Position numbers and translations under genes: made by a program. The notes under the pieces are model-generated. The model was not told where the DNA came from, did no database searches, and saw only the letters and a list, made by a program, of their open reading frames with translations. Shown here one piece after another: positions 1 to 9,233 of a stretch of 64,000 nt of DNA. Every line of letters begins with the position of its first letter. The first letter of the stretch is position 1. The stretch is from an uncultured Lachnobacterium sp. (GTDB lineage Bacteria > Bacillota > Clostridia > Lachnospirales > Lachnospiraceae), in the NCBI GenBank assembly GCA_900546625.1, contig URDU01000009.1:39338-103337 (forward strand), given 5' to 3'.

Positions 1-2145
1 GGTGTGCAGGCCGCATCCAAGAAGTACTTTAACAAGGATGTCTCAGAGCTCACGCTTTCCGAAGCATCAGTCATCGCAGGTATCACTCAGAATCCATCCG
101 GCTACAACCCTATCACTCACCCTGACAAAAATGCCAAGAGACGTGAAAAGGTGCTGAATAATATGAAGGATCAGGGCTATATCACCAAGGCCCAGTATGA
201 TGAGGCCATGGCCGATGATGTCTACTCAAGAATCGCTGAGTACAACACTGCCAGCTCAGGCTCTGTAAACTCATACTTTATTGATGCACTCATCGACAAC
301 GTGTTCGACGATCTCACAGCCGCCGGTTACTCTGAGACAGAAGCCTACAAGCTGATTTATCAGGGCGGACTGACCATCAAATCGACACAGGACCTTACTA
401 TGCAGACCATATGCGACGAGGAGGCAAACAATCCATCCAACTATCCGTCCGATGCAAAGTATTCGTTCCAGCTTTCCTTCGAGGTAAAAAAAGCTGACGG
501 TTCATACAAGACTTACACGAACCAGACCATGCTCTCTTTTTATAAGAAGAAAACTGGCAATGATGATTTCAGCATCAACTACTCAAGCCCTGATGAATGT
601 AATGCGGCTATTGCGCAGTACGAGCAGGATGTACTTGAGGCGGGCGATTCCATTGTGGAGGGCTCTGAAGCTGTCAATATCACTCTGGAGCCACAGGTTG
701 CCATGACAGTCATCGATCAGAGCACCGGTGAGGTAAAGGCACTGGTCGGCGGACGAGGCGACAAATCCGGCAACAGGACATGGAACAGAGCTACAGATAC
801 ATGCAGACAGCCCGGCTCTACTTTCAAGATAATCGGCTGCTATGCTGCTGCTCTTGATGCAGGTGGCAAAACTCTTGCATCCGTGCAGGATGATGCACCG
901 TTTACTGTAGGTTCAAAAACCTTCAACAACTATGACAAATCTTTCGGAGGCTTTACCTCCATCCGATGGGCAATAACAAAGTCCATCAATATTGTAACAG
1001 TCAAAACCTTACAGGATATCGGGGTTGAGCTCGGTTACAAATATGCAGAGGATTTCGGTATTTCAACTCTCACCGATTCCGACAAAAACCTGTCACTGGC
1101 GCTCGGCGGACTGACAAAAGGTGTCACAAACCTTGAGCTTACAGGTGCATATGCTACAATAGCCAACGGCGGAGTATACTTAGAGCCAAAGTTCTACACT
1201 CAGGTTCTTGACCACGATGGCAAAGTATTACTTGACAAGACTGAAACACAGGACTCACGTACTGTAATCAAGGATACCACAGCATGGCTTCTTACAGATG
1301 CCATGAAGGATGTTCTGACACAGGGAACCGGAAAGCTGGCTCGCTTTGACAGCCCGATAGCCCAGGCGGGTAAATCCGGTACCACAACAAGCAACCGCGA
1401 CTGCCTGTGGGCAGGCTACACACCATACTACACATGTGTTGTATGGGGCGGCTATGATGACAACTCAAAACAGTCCGGCAAGCTCACATCCTACCCTAAG
1501 AATATATGGAAGAATGCCATGAGCAGAATCCATGAAGGACTTGAAACCAAAGACTTTGTACAGCCGGATGGTATAACAAATACCACAGTATGCAGCAAAT
1601 CAGGGCTTCTTCCTATAGAGGGAACATGTGACAATGATCCTCGCGGATCAATGCTGACAACCGAATATTTTGATACGGACACTGTACCGACAGACAACTG
1701 CGACCATCATGTTGCACTTGAGATTTGTGCAGATTCGGGAGCCATTGCCGGTCCGTATTGTCCTAACAAAACACCAAAGGTATTTATAACAGGCGCTGTA
1801 TCAGGCAGCCCTGAGTATGAATTTATGGCAGATGATACGTTCATGAATACTGTATGTACATTACATGATACAACATCGCTGATCAACAGCACACCAACCA
1901 CCACGGATCCTACCAATTCAGGTACGACACCGGGCAGTACCGATGGTACTGCGGCAGGAGCACAGACAGGTGGTACAGGAACCGGTACCGGGTCAAGCTC
2001 TACCGGGTCCGGTGGTGCTGGTTCAAGTACTTCCGGTACTGGTACCGGGTCAGGTACTACCGGCTCAGGCTCAGGTGCTAGTGGTTCAGGCGCTACCGGT
2101 TCTTCCGGTGCCGGCGGAACTTCATCCGATAACACTCATCGTTAA
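1..2145 (+). CDS. Class A penicillin-binding protein, 3' part (5' end outside window)
   Basis: This is a bifunctional murein polymerase acting on the outer face of the membrane. The window opens inside the glycosyltransferase (GT51) domain (EASVIAGITQNPSGYNP), so the start, membrane anchor and catalytic glutamates lie to the left. The transpeptidase domain is complete: the STFK nucleophile motif (visible residues 272-275), SIN near residue 327 and KSGT near residue 457. After it comes a cysteine-containing stretch (CSKSGLLP, CADSGAIAG, YCPNK), as in clostridial PBP1a proteins, and then about 80 residues made almost only of Gly, Ser, Thr and Ala, probably a flexible wall-spanning tail. A strong terminator follows within 35 bp. 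The family call is secure; whether it is PBP1A or 1B type is not decidable here. Confidence 0.95.
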   Translation, partial: GVQAASKKYFNKDVSELTLSEASVIAGITQNPSGYNPITHPDKNAKRREKVLNNMKDQGYITKAQYDEAMADDVYSRIAEYNTASSGSVNSYFIDALIDNVFDDLTAAGYSETEAYKLIYQGGLTIKSTQDLTMQTICDEEANNPSNYPSDAKYSFQLSFEVKKADGSYKTYTNQTMLSFYKKKTGNDDFSINYSSPDECNAAIAQYEQDVLEAGDSIVEGSEAVNITLEPQVAMTVIDQSTGEVKALVGGRGDKSGNRTWNRATDTCRQPGSTFKIIGCYAAALDAGGKTLASVQDDAPFTVGSKTFNNYDKSFGGFTSIRWAITKSINIVTVKTLQDIGVELGYKYAEDFGISTLTDSDKNLSLALGGLTKGVTNLELTGAYATIANGGVYLEPKFYTQVLDHDGKVLLDKTETQDSRTVIKDTTAWLLTDAMKDVLTQGTGKLARFDSPIAQAGKSGTTTSNRDCLWAGYTPYYTCVVWGGYDDNSKQSGKLTSYPKNIWKNAMSRIHEGLETKDFVQPDGITNTTVCSKSGLLPIEGTCDNDPRGSMLTTEYFDTDTVPTDNCDHHVALEICADSGAIAGPYCPNKTPKVFITGAVSGSPEYEFMADDTFMNTVCTLHDTTSLINSTPTTTDPTNSGTTPGSTDGTAAGAQTGGTGTGTGSSSTGSGGAGSSTSGTGTGSGTTGSGSGASGSGATGSSGAGGTSSDNTHR

Positions 2146-2177
2146 CCATTACGGTTCATAATTTAATTATCTAAAGC

Positions 2178-2211
2178 AAAACCCCCGGGGATTAAATCCT
2201 CGGGGGTTTTT
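2178..2211 (+). terminator. Intrinsic terminator of the penicillin-binding protein gene
   Basis: The sequence CCCCCGGGG, a 7-nt ATTAAAT loop and CCTCGGGGG form a GC-rich hairpin preceded by AAAA and followed by TTTTT. It lies 33 bp after the stop codon. The A tract on the left means it could also stop leftward transcription from amt. Confidence 0.9.
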
Positions 2212-2252
2212 GTTGATGTATATATGCTAAGGGGATTAGATAATAATTTGCA

Positions 2253-4010
2253 TTACTCTACATCCTGTAATGCCTCAATTCCTTCCTCGCCTGTACGAAC
2301 CTTGACAACCTGTGCCACGTCGTAAACGAAGATCTTTCCATCTCCGATATGTCCGGTGTAGAGAGTCTTCTTAGCAGTCTCAATAACCTTTTCTACCGGA
2401 ATCTTGCCAACGATTACCTCAACCTTAACCTTTGGAAGTAATGTTGCATCAAGCTCAGCTCCACGGTACTTCTCGCCGGCACCCTTCTGGATACCACAGC
2501 CCATAACCTGTGTCACTGTCATTCCTGTTACACCTAAGTCATTCATAGCCTTACGAAGCTTGTCGTACTTTGTAAGCTTTGAAATAATAACAACCTTGTG
2601 GATACCGCTTGCTGAAGCCGGCGTTGTTGCATTTACAACAGGCACTGCTGCATCCTTCTTAGCCTGAGAAGCTGTTGCATACTCTGAAGAACCAAGGTCT
2701 GTATTTTCATTGACATCCATAACATCACCTGATACATCCATAATAGCAAATCCTGCATATGCTGATGGAAGACCATGCTCTGTTGGGTCAAGTCCTACGA
2801 TTTCCTCTTCCTCTGAAACTCTAAGTCCCAGTGTAGCCTTGATAACAAGGAATACGATTGTAATAGTAACTACTGTCCATGCTGCAACAGAAACAAAGCC
2901 TGTGAGCTGGAGTCCTAAAAGCTTAAATCCACCGCCGTAGAAAAGTCCTACGAGCTCGTTACCCTTTGAATCAGCGATTGAATATCCCGGAGCACTGTTT
3001 GTGGCAAAAAGACCAACAGCGATTGTTCCCCAGATACCATTCATCATATGTACTGCGACAGCACCTACAGGATCGTCGACACGAAGTACATAGTCAAGGA
3101 ACCATACACCGAAGCAGACGAGAAGTCCTGCTACGGAACCGATAATGATAGCACCGAGTGCATCTGTTACATCACAGCCTGCTGTGATAGCTACAAGTCC
3201 TGCAAGTGAAGCATTCAGACACATTGACACATCAGGCTTGCCATATTTGAGCCATGTGAAAATCATACAAACTACTGTTGCAAGTGCAGGTGCGATTGTT
3301 GTTGTTACGAAAATAGAACCAAGCTGCTCTACTGATTTTGCTGCTGCACCGTTGAATCCATACCAGCCAAGCCAGAGAATGAATACACCGAGTGCACCGA
3401 TTGTGATGTTATGTCCCGGAATAGCGTTTACCTTTGTAATCTTTCCGTTTTTATCCTTTGTAAACTTTCCGATACGAGGTCCAAGAATTGCAGCTCCTAC
3501 AAGAGCACTGATACCACCAACCATGTGGATGGCACATGAACCTGCGAAATCATGGAAGCCAAGCTGTGAAAGCCAGCCACCGCCCCAGATCCAGTGAGCC
3601 TCGATTGGGTAAATAAGTGCTGAAATAACTCCTGAATAAACACAGTAGGAAATAAATTTTGTTCTCTCAGCCATAGCTCCTGATACGATAGTTGCTGTTG
3701 TCGCACAGAAAACCAGGTTGAATACAAAGTTTGACCAGTCAAAATCTTTGTAAGATGTAAAGATGTCAAATCCCGGCTTACCGATGAAACCAAGAACATC
3801 TTCACCCAATAAAAGCGAAAAACCAATCAGTATGAATACAACTGTACCAATACAGAAATCCATGAGGTTTTTCATAAGGATGTTGCCGGTATTCTTTGCT
3901 CTGGTAAAACCTGCTTCTACCATAGCAAAACCTGCCTGCATCCAGAAAACCAATGCTGCTCCAATAAGGAACCAGACTCCGAAAATTACTCCACTAATCT
4001 CTTCTGTCAT
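2253..4010 (-). CDS. amt: Ammonium transporter with fused C-terminal PII domain
   Basis: Inner-membrane ammonium channel of the Amt/MEP/Rh family, 585 residues against about 400-450 for a plain AmtB. The first ~410 residues give the Amt fold with about 11 membrane segments; conserved pore histidines sit in [10 protein letters not shown] and [10 protein letters not shown] polar linker (about 420-470) leads to a complete PII/GlnK-like domain (about 470-585) with [12 protein letters not shown]-loop [16 protein letters not shown] and [13 protein letters not shown] separate GlnK normally plugs AmtB under nitrogen excess, so the fusion puts channel and sensor in one chain. The uridylylated tyrosine of E. 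coli GlnB (Tyr51, YRGAEY) is Leu520 here, so control by uridylylation at that site is unlikely; effector binding is the probable input (inference). The start is set by AGAGGA 8-9 nt before ATG. It lies 152 bp downstream of glnN. Confidence 0.95.
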   Translation of the reverse strand: MTEEISGVIFGVWFLIGAALVFWMQAGFAMVEAGFTRAKNTGNILMKNLMDFCIGTVVFILIGFSLLLGEDVLGFIGKPGFDIFTSYKDFDWSNFVFNLVFCATTATIVSGAMAERTKFISYCVYSGVISALIYPIEAHWIWGGGWLSQLGFHDFAGSCAIHMVGGISALVGAAILGPRIGKFTKDKNGKITKVNAIPGHNITIGALGVFILWLGWYGFNGAAAKSVEQLGSIFVTTTIAPALATVVCMIFTWLKYGKPDVSMCLNASLAGLVAITAGCDVTDALGAIIIGSVAGLLVCFGVWFLDYVLRVDDPVGAVAVHMMNGIWGTIAVGLFATNSAPGYSIADSKGNELVGLFYGGGFKLLGLQLTGFVSVAAWTVVTITIVFLVIKATLGLRVSEEEEIVGLDPTEHGLPSAYAGFAIMDVSGDVMDVNENTDLGSSEYATASQAKKDAAVPVVNATTPASASGIHKVVIISKLTKYDKLRKAMNDLGVTGMTVTQVMGCGIQKGAGEKYRGAELDATLLPKVKVEVIVGKIPVEKVIETAKKTLYTGHIGDGKIFVYDVAQVVKVRTGEEGIEALQDVE

Positions 4011-4073
4011 AGTAATGTCCTCTCTTTCCTGTTTCTTCTTTCATTTTTTCATTTTATCGAAAATAAAATTTAT

Positions 4074-4130
4074 AAAAAAATAGAGACACTTCACCAATTT
4101 CCACAGCTTCGTGGTTCAGCAAAATGTCTC
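4074..4130 (-). terminator. Intrinsic terminator between glnN and amt
   Basis: Reading leftward, GAGACATTTT pairs over 10 bp (with G-T pairs) with GAAGTGTCTC. An inner CCAC-GAAGCT-GTGG hairpin sits inside, and the structure is followed by TATTTTTTT. It ends glnN transcription or acts as an attenuator in the amt leader. The short gap (28 nt from the glnN stop to the stem) leaves no room for a separate amt promoter upstream of it, so amt expression must read through it or start downstream. Confidence 0.75.
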
Positions 4131-4162
4131 CATTTTATTATTATGTTAAATTACTACAAGGA

Positions 4163-6286
4163 TTAAACCTCGAAGATTAAATCGCCGTATGATGGCATTG
4201 GCCACATCTCTTTGTCGACAATCATCTCAAGCTCATCAACCGGAGTACGAAGAGCATCCATAGCAGTCTTTACAACATCTCTGTAGTAAACAGCCTGCTC
4301 TCTGCCCTCTTCCATAGCACCGGCCTTTGCTGTCTCATCCTTAAGCTTTGCAAGTGCAACCTGTGCATCTGAGAGAAGAGCTGAGCTCTCTGTAAGAAGC
4401 TCTGACTGAACAGATACGTCTGCATCAGCAACTGCACTCTTAACTGAGTTAACTGACTGTGCAAGTGATGTAACATACTTGATAACTGCAGGAATAATCT
4501 GCTTTCCGGCAATATCAATCATAGCCTTTGCTTCTATATTAATAGTCTTTGCATATGTCTCATACTCGATCTCGGCACGGCTCTCAAGCTCTGTCTTTGT
4601 AAATACACCGAACTTCTCGAATGCTGCAACTGACTCAGGAGCAACGTATGCAGGAATTGCATCTACCATAGACTTGATGTTTGGAAGTCCACGTCTTGCT
4701 GCCTCAGCTACCCACTCATCTGAGTATCCGTTTCCGTTGAATACGATTCTCTGGTGCTCTACTGCGTAATCCTTGATGAGATCATGTACAGCGAGGTCAA
4801 AGTTGTCTGCCTTCTCAAGTATATCACAAGCGTCTGAGAATGCCTCAGCAACGATTGTGTTGAGCACGATGTTGGCCTGTGCAACAGAATCCTGTGAACC
4901 AACCATACGGAACTCGAACTTGTTTCCTGTGAATGCGAATGGTGATGTACGGTTACGGTCTGTAGCATCCTTCATGAAATCAGGAATTGTCTTAACACCT
5001 GTCTCAAGCTTCTCACCCTTTAAGCTGTGTGTAGCTGTACCTGTTGAGATAAGCTGGTTCAATACGTCTCCAAGCTGATCTCCAAGGTAGATAGAAAGGA
5101 TTGCAGGTGGTGCCTCGTTAGCTCCAAGTCTGTGATCGTTTCCTACGTCTGCTGCTGCCGCACGAAGAAGTGCTGCATGCTCGTCGATTGCCTTTAACAT
5201 ACATGTGAGTACAAGTAAGAACTGTACATTGTCATGTGGTGTCTTGCCAGGCTCAAGTAAGTTGATACCGTCATCTGTTGTGATTGACCAGTTGTCATGC
5301 TTTCCTGAACCGTTAACTCCTGCGAATGGCTTCTCATGAAGTAAGCACTGGAGTCCGTGACGGCCAGCCACCTTCTTGAGTGTCTCCATGATGAGCTGGT
5401 TGTGGTCAACAGCTACGTTGCACTCAGCATAGATAGGTGCAAGCTCGTGCTGTGCAGGTGCTACCTCGTTGTGCTGTGTCTTAGCTGAAACACCAAGCTT
5501 CCAGAGCTCCTTGTTTACATCTCTCATGTAAGCTGCGATTCTCTCACGGATAGCTCCGAAGTAATGATCATCCATCTCCTGTCCCTTTGGAGGCATAGCT
5601 CCGAAAAGTGTACGTCCTGTGAAGATGAGATCCTTTCTCTGTAAATACTTCTCACGGTCTACAATGAAGTACTCCTGCTCAGGTCCGACTGAAGGAGTAA
5701 CCTTCTTTGATGTTGTATTTCCGAATAATCTAAGAAGTCTCAGTGCCTGATCGTTGATTGCTTCCATTGATCTAAGAAGAGGTGTCTTCTGATCAAGAGC
5801 CTCGCCTGTGTATGAACAGAAGGCTGTTGGAATGCAAAGTGTTGCGCCTGCTGCATCCTGTCTTACAAATGCAGGTGATGTACAATCCCAGGCTGTATAT
5901 CCTCTCGCCTCAAATGTAGCACGAAGACCACCTGATGGGAAAGATGAAGCATCCGGCTCACCCTTTATTAACTCTTTTCCTGAAAAGCTCATAAGTACTT
6001 TTCCGTTTGGCATTGGAGAAGTGATAAATGAATCATGCTTCTCAGCAGTAACGCCTGTAAGTGGCTGGAACCAATGTGTATAGTGTGTTGCCCCCTTCTC
6101 AATGGCCCATTCCTTCATCTCGTGTGCGATAACATCAGCAGTCTCGAGATCAAGCTCCTTTCCTTCGTCCATAACCTCATGGAGCTTCTTGTAAACCTTC
6201 TTTGGAAGACGCTCCTGCATAACTGCATCGTTGAATACGTTCTCTCCAAAGATGTCTGCTACGTTGAAATATTCCTGTTCGCTCAT
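4163..6286 (-). CDS. glnN: Glutamine synthetase type III
   Basis: Cytosolic ATP-dependent ligation of ammonia to glutamate, the main entry of ammonium into organic nitrogen. Its 707 residues fit the GSIII (GlnN) family; GSI is about 450. Diagnostic stretches are [16 protein letters not shown] in the N-terminal part, [14 protein letters not shown] in the catalytic core, GSGKHDNWS, and [16 protein letters not shown] near residue 420-435. The start at 6286 is preceded by AAAGGATG at about 6 nt. The gene lies upstream of and co-oriented with amt, so ammonium uptake and assimilation are probably co-regulated. A terminator-like hairpin lies in its own leader between a good promoter and the start codon, which suggests transcript attenuation rather than simple promoter control. 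Confidence 0.97.
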   Translation of the reverse strand: MSEQEYFNVADIFGENVFNDAVMQERLPKKVYKKLHEVMDEGKELDLETADVIAHEMKEWAIEKGATHYTHWFQPLTGVTAEKHDSFITSPMPNGKVLMSFSGKELIKGEPDASSFPSGGLRATFEARGYTAWDCTSPAFVRQDAAGATLCIPTAFCSYTGEALDQKTPLLRSMEAINDQALRLLRLFGNTTSKKVTPSVGPEQEYFIVDREKYLQRKDLIFTGRTLFGAMPPKGQEMDDHYFGAIRERIAAYMRDVNKELWKLGVSAKTQHNEVAPAQHELAPIYAECNVAVDHNQLIMETLKKVAGRHGLQCLLHEKPFAGVNGSGKHDNWSITTDDGINLLEPGKTPHDNVQFLLVLTCMLKAIDEHAALLRAAAADVGNDHRLGANEAPPAILSIYLGDQLGDVLNQLISTGTATHSLKGEKLETGVKTIPDFMKDATDRNRTSPFAFTGNKFEFRMVGSQDSVAQANIVLNTIVAEAFSDACDILEKADNFDLAVHDLIKDYAVEHQRIVFNGNGYSDEWVAEAARRGLPNIKSMVDAIPAYVAPESVAAFEKFGVFTKTELESRAEIEYETYAKTINIEAKAMIDIAGKQIIPAVIKYVTSLAQSVNSVKSAVADADVSVQSELLTESSALLSDAQVALAKLKDETAKAGAMEEGREQAVYYRDVVKTAMDALRTPVDELEMIVDKEMWPMPSYGDLIFEV

Positions 6287-6375
6287 ATCTTACATCCTTT
6301 CTGTTCATCAATCCCCTTGAGTGAATTGTTATTTTCAAATAATGCCTGAACATATGCTGTACTTCTTAGTTCATT

Positions 6376-6412
6376 AAAAAAGAGGGCACTCCATCTATGG
6401 TGGAACGCCCTC
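6376..6412 (-). terminator. Terminator-like hairpin in the glnN leader (candidate attenuator)
   Basis: On the minus strand GAGGGC pairs with GCCCTC, with an inner TCCA/TGGA stem, and is followed directly by TTTTTT. It lies about 30-70 nt downstream of the predicted glnN transcription start and about 90 nt before the glnN ATG, so it would stop glnN transcription unless relieved. There is no upstream minus-strand gene that needs terminating here, because the neighbour at 6581 is divergent. I did not see a clear dual hexaloop ANTAR target beside it. Confidence 0.7.
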
Positions 6413-6443
6413 GTTCATTTCGCTTAACATTATTTCTGAAATT

Positions 6444-6472
6444 AAGATACTCCTTTGAGCATCAAAAATCAA
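6444..6472 (-). promoter_or_regulatory. Predicted promoter of glnN
   Basis: On the minus strand TTGATT (6467-6472), a 17-bp spacer and TATCTT (6444-6449) fit a sigma-A promoter. A start near 6437 gives a leader of about 150 nt that contains the terminator-like hairpin. Confidence 0.5.
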
Positions 6473-6580
6473 GTGTTTATGTTAAAAAAGTTAAGTTTTA
6501 TAAATTTTTACTACAAGATATAAATATTTTGTAAAGTAGTATGTGCAAAAATACCAAACATTATAGAAAGGGAACACCAC

Positions 6581-7438
6581 ATGACAACAAAAGAACAACT
6601 CATAATAACCGATAACAGCCTGAAGGAATACCGCAAAATACTGCAAAATGAGGAAAAGAAGACATTAACAATAGAAAAATATATACGCGATATAAAAAAG
6701 CTGCGCGACTTTGCAAACGGTCAGCCCATCACACAGGAGCTTCTGATAAACTACAAACAGCACCTGCAATCCTCCAACCTATATACCACATCAAGCATCA
6801 ACTCATACATAGCCGCCGCCAACAATTTCTGCAGGACGATGGACGAACACCTGCTGCATATAAAAATGCTCCGCACCCAGCACTGCGCCTTCACATCCAT
6901 ACAAAATGAGCTGAGCATGCAGGACTACACCACCCTGATAAAAACAGCCCTCACTCAGAACCGCACACAGCTTGCCATGATAATAGAAACACTCGGAAGC
7001 ACAGGCATCCGAATAAGTGAGCTCAAATATGTGACAGTCGAATCACTGCACACCGGAATGGCCTACATATCCAATAAGGGAAAAATACGTCAGATACTAT
7101 ATCCACAAAAGCTGATATATGCACTGCTTGATTACTGTAAAAGAAAGGACATTCTCTCAGGCTGTGTATTCAAAACAGCAGGCGGAAAGCCACTCGACCG
7201 CAGCAACATATGGCACTCCATGAAAAAGCTCTGTGTCTCCGCCGGCATAGATTCCACAAAGGTCTACCCTCACAATATAAGGCATCTGTTCGCCCGCTGC
7301 TTCTATGAGCAGACCAATGATATAGCCAAACTTGCAGATGTGCTGGGGCACAGCAATATCGAAACCACACGTATTTATATCAAGACCTCCGGCAATGAGC
7401 ACCGAAGGCTGCTGGATGGTATGGGGATGGTGGTGTAG
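6581..7438 (+). CDS. Tyrosine recombinase / phage-type integrase
   Basis: Site-specific DNA recombinase of the XerC/XerD/integrase type, 285 residues. An N-terminal SAM-like core-binding domain (about 10-100) precedes the catalytic domain. The catalytic set is visible: Arg in GSTGIRISELK, His-x-x-Arg in PHNIRH, His in LGHSNIETT and the tyrosine nucleophile in RIYIK near the C-terminus. The start ATG has AAGGGA 8 nt upstream. It is not XerC or XerD by obvious context; it stands alone, divergent from glnN and 11 bp from the end of the convergent AAA/PD-(D/E)XK gene. It may act on an element elsewhere; no att sites were recognised beside it. Confidence 0.9.
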   Translation: MTTKEQLIITDNSLKEYRKILQNEEKKTLTIEKYIRDIKKLRDFANGQPITQELLINYKQHLQSSNLYTTSSINSYIAAANNFCRTMDEHLLHIKMLRTQHCAFTSIQNELSMQDYTTLIKTALTQNRTQLAMIIETLGSTGIRISELKYVTVESLHTGMAYISNKGKIRQILYPQKLIYALLDYCKRKDILSGCVFKTAGGKPLDRSNIWHSMKKLCVSAGIDSTKVYPHNIRHLFARCFYEQTNDIAKLADVLGHSNIETTRIYIKTSGNEHRRLLDGMGMVV

Positions 7439-7449
7439 AAGAGATAAGC

Positions 7450-9150
7450 TTATAGCTTCTCTCCCACCACCCTGCACCGCTTCCTGCAAAAAGCAATGCC
7501 ATAGGCTAAAATATCACATCTGTCCTCGTCTCGCAGCGCCTCATCATAGCGCTTGTCCTTAATCTGTGCCATGGCAGCATCACACGCTGCGTCAAGCCCC
7601 TTAATCTCCTTCGCATACTTCACCTCGATGATGATGCCTGCATCAGGATCCTCAGGCTTGATTAAAATATCACTAAATCCATCACCGGACTCGCGATTAG
7701 ACTTGATGAGCCAGTCCGGATTGCTGCCTCGCAACAGCCCCAGAAGCAGCCCATGGTAGAAATTCTCCTTCATATCATCAGGTGCCTTGGTGTCCAGTAT
7801 GCTAATCATGCGTCCCATCACGATATTGAGCTGCCTTGCAATCTGCTGCTCATCTTTATCAAGGATAGCTCCGGATAAAAGCTTCATCGTGTCATTTTCA
7901 TTAGCTACAACAGCCTTGAACCATTCCTGAATCTGGAGGACAAAGACCTCTCGTACCTCCTTATTTGGAATGACAAGCTTATACGCATAGCTCTCACTGT
8001 CAGGCAGCTTCACCTCACCGATTTTTGTGAGGTAGCCTGTTGTAAAAAGTACACTCCAAATATTGTCAATACTGTTCTCAATCTCATCATAGGTCAGGTC
8101 CAATCGGATGACTTTCTCAATTGCCTCACCGGCAATCAGGCGCTCAATCTCGTCCTTCGTAGACGAATCAGCCCTGTTGATAAGGCGTCTCACCAAACTG
8201 TTTCCGCTGCTGTTAATCCAATATGTCTGTGGCTTTGCATCGCTGTCATCCCGCAGATGATCGACATGATTTATTACATCCCACGGACAGTAAACATCAG
8301 CCCTGCCGAAATGATATCCGTCATACCACTCCTTTATCTCATCAAAATGCGAATCCAGCCCATAGTCGGACAGCAGCTTTCTTACATCTCCATCAGTAAA
8401 ACCAAACTGCTCATCAAATCTTGAATCAGTAATTGACATGACCTTGAAATTATTAAGCCCTGTAAATATACTCTCTTTTGAAATACGAAGACAGCCTGTG
8501 AGTACGGCAAACTGTAAAAACTCATTGGTCTTAAGCGCCTGCCCGAAAAGTCCTCTGATGAGAGAAACCATCTCCTTGTAATACCCATTCTGGAAGGCCT
8601 TGTCTAATGGAACATCGTACTCATCTATAAGAATAACTGCCTTCTGAGCATAGTGCTTATACAAAAGCTGTGAAAGCATTCGTATACTGTCCTCAATATT
8701 ATCATAACTGCCCTGAAGCATCTTTGTAAACAGCGTTCTGTCCTCATCAGTCAATGCATCACTGGTCTTCAAATAATAATGTCTGTCAAGCTCATTTTTT
8801 AAAATAGAACACAGCATACGTCTTGCAGTAGTAAAATCTAAACCATCCACACCCTTGAGCGATAAAAAAATGACAGGATACCTACCCATATACTCATCAC
8901 AAAGCTCTTTGTTGCCTGAAATATATAAGCCATCAAACAAAGACTTATCCGTGCCAATCTCAAAGAAGCTTTTTAGCATACTCATATTGAGAGTCTTTCC
9001 AAATCGGCGTGGACGCGTAAAAAGAGTCACCTTTCCCCAACCCTGTAAGAGCTGCTCAATAAGCCTAGTCTTGTCAATATAATAGAAACCCAGTTGTCGG
9101 ATTTCCTCAAAATTTTCAATTCCAACCGGTAAATTCAAAGTATTCGCCAT
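7450..9150 (-). CDS. AAA-like ATPase with C-terminal PD-(D/E)XK nuclease-fold domain
   Basis: Protein of 566 residues of a family common in gut anaerobes (AAA-ATPase-like plus PDDEXK_9 type domains). The N-terminal ATPase has a Walker A-like RPRRFGKT and a Walker B ILIDEYD. The C-terminus has the nuclease-fold signature DILIKPED...GIIIEVKYA, with the Asp and Glu-x-Lys pattern in place. The start is chosen at 9150 because GGAGG lies 7 nt upstream; a further in-frame start at 9210 lacks a ribosome site. Function is unknown in the family; roles in mobile-element biology or defence have been suggested. It is flanked by an integrase, which fits an inserted module between glnN and glmM. Confidence 0.85.
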   Translation of the reverse strand: MANTLNLPVGIENFEEIRQLGFYYIDKTRLIEQLLQGWGKVTLFTRPRRFGKTLNMSMLKSFFEIGTDKSLFDGLYISGNKELCDEYMGRYPVIFLSLKGVDGLDFTTARRMLCSILKNELDRHYYLKTSDALTDEDRTLFTKMLQGSYDNIEDSIRMLSQLLYKHYAQKAVILIDEYDVPLDKAFQNGYYKEMVSLIRGLFGQALKTNEFLQFAVLTGCLRISKESIFTGLNNFKVMSITDSRFDEQFGFTDGDVRKLLSDYGLDSHFDEIKEWYDGYHFGRADVYCPWDVINHVDHLRDDSDAKPQTYWINSSGNSLVRRLINRADSSTKDEIERLIAGEAIEKVIRLDLTYDEIENSIDNIWSVLFTTGYLTKIGEVKLPDSESYAYKLVIPNKEVREVFVLQIQEWFKAVVANENDTMKLLSGAILDKDEQQIARQLNIVMGRMISILDTKAPDDMKENFYHGLLLGLLRGSNPDWLIKSNRESGDGFSDILIKPEDPDAGIIIEVKYAKEIKGLDAACDAAMAQIKDKRYDEALRDEDRCDILAYGIAFCRKRCRVVGEKL

Positions 9151-9233
9151 AAAAGCCTCCAAAAAATAATCCGCTATACCATATGAATAGTATAGCGGAT
9201 TTACCCCCAAAATACAATTTAATTTATTCAGCC

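Noticed and set aside
1707..2135. Open frame of 142 codons on the minus strand rich in Pro, Val and Glu
   Set aside because: It is the antisense of the repetitive Gly/Ser/Thr tail of the penicillin-binding protein and has no ribosome site.
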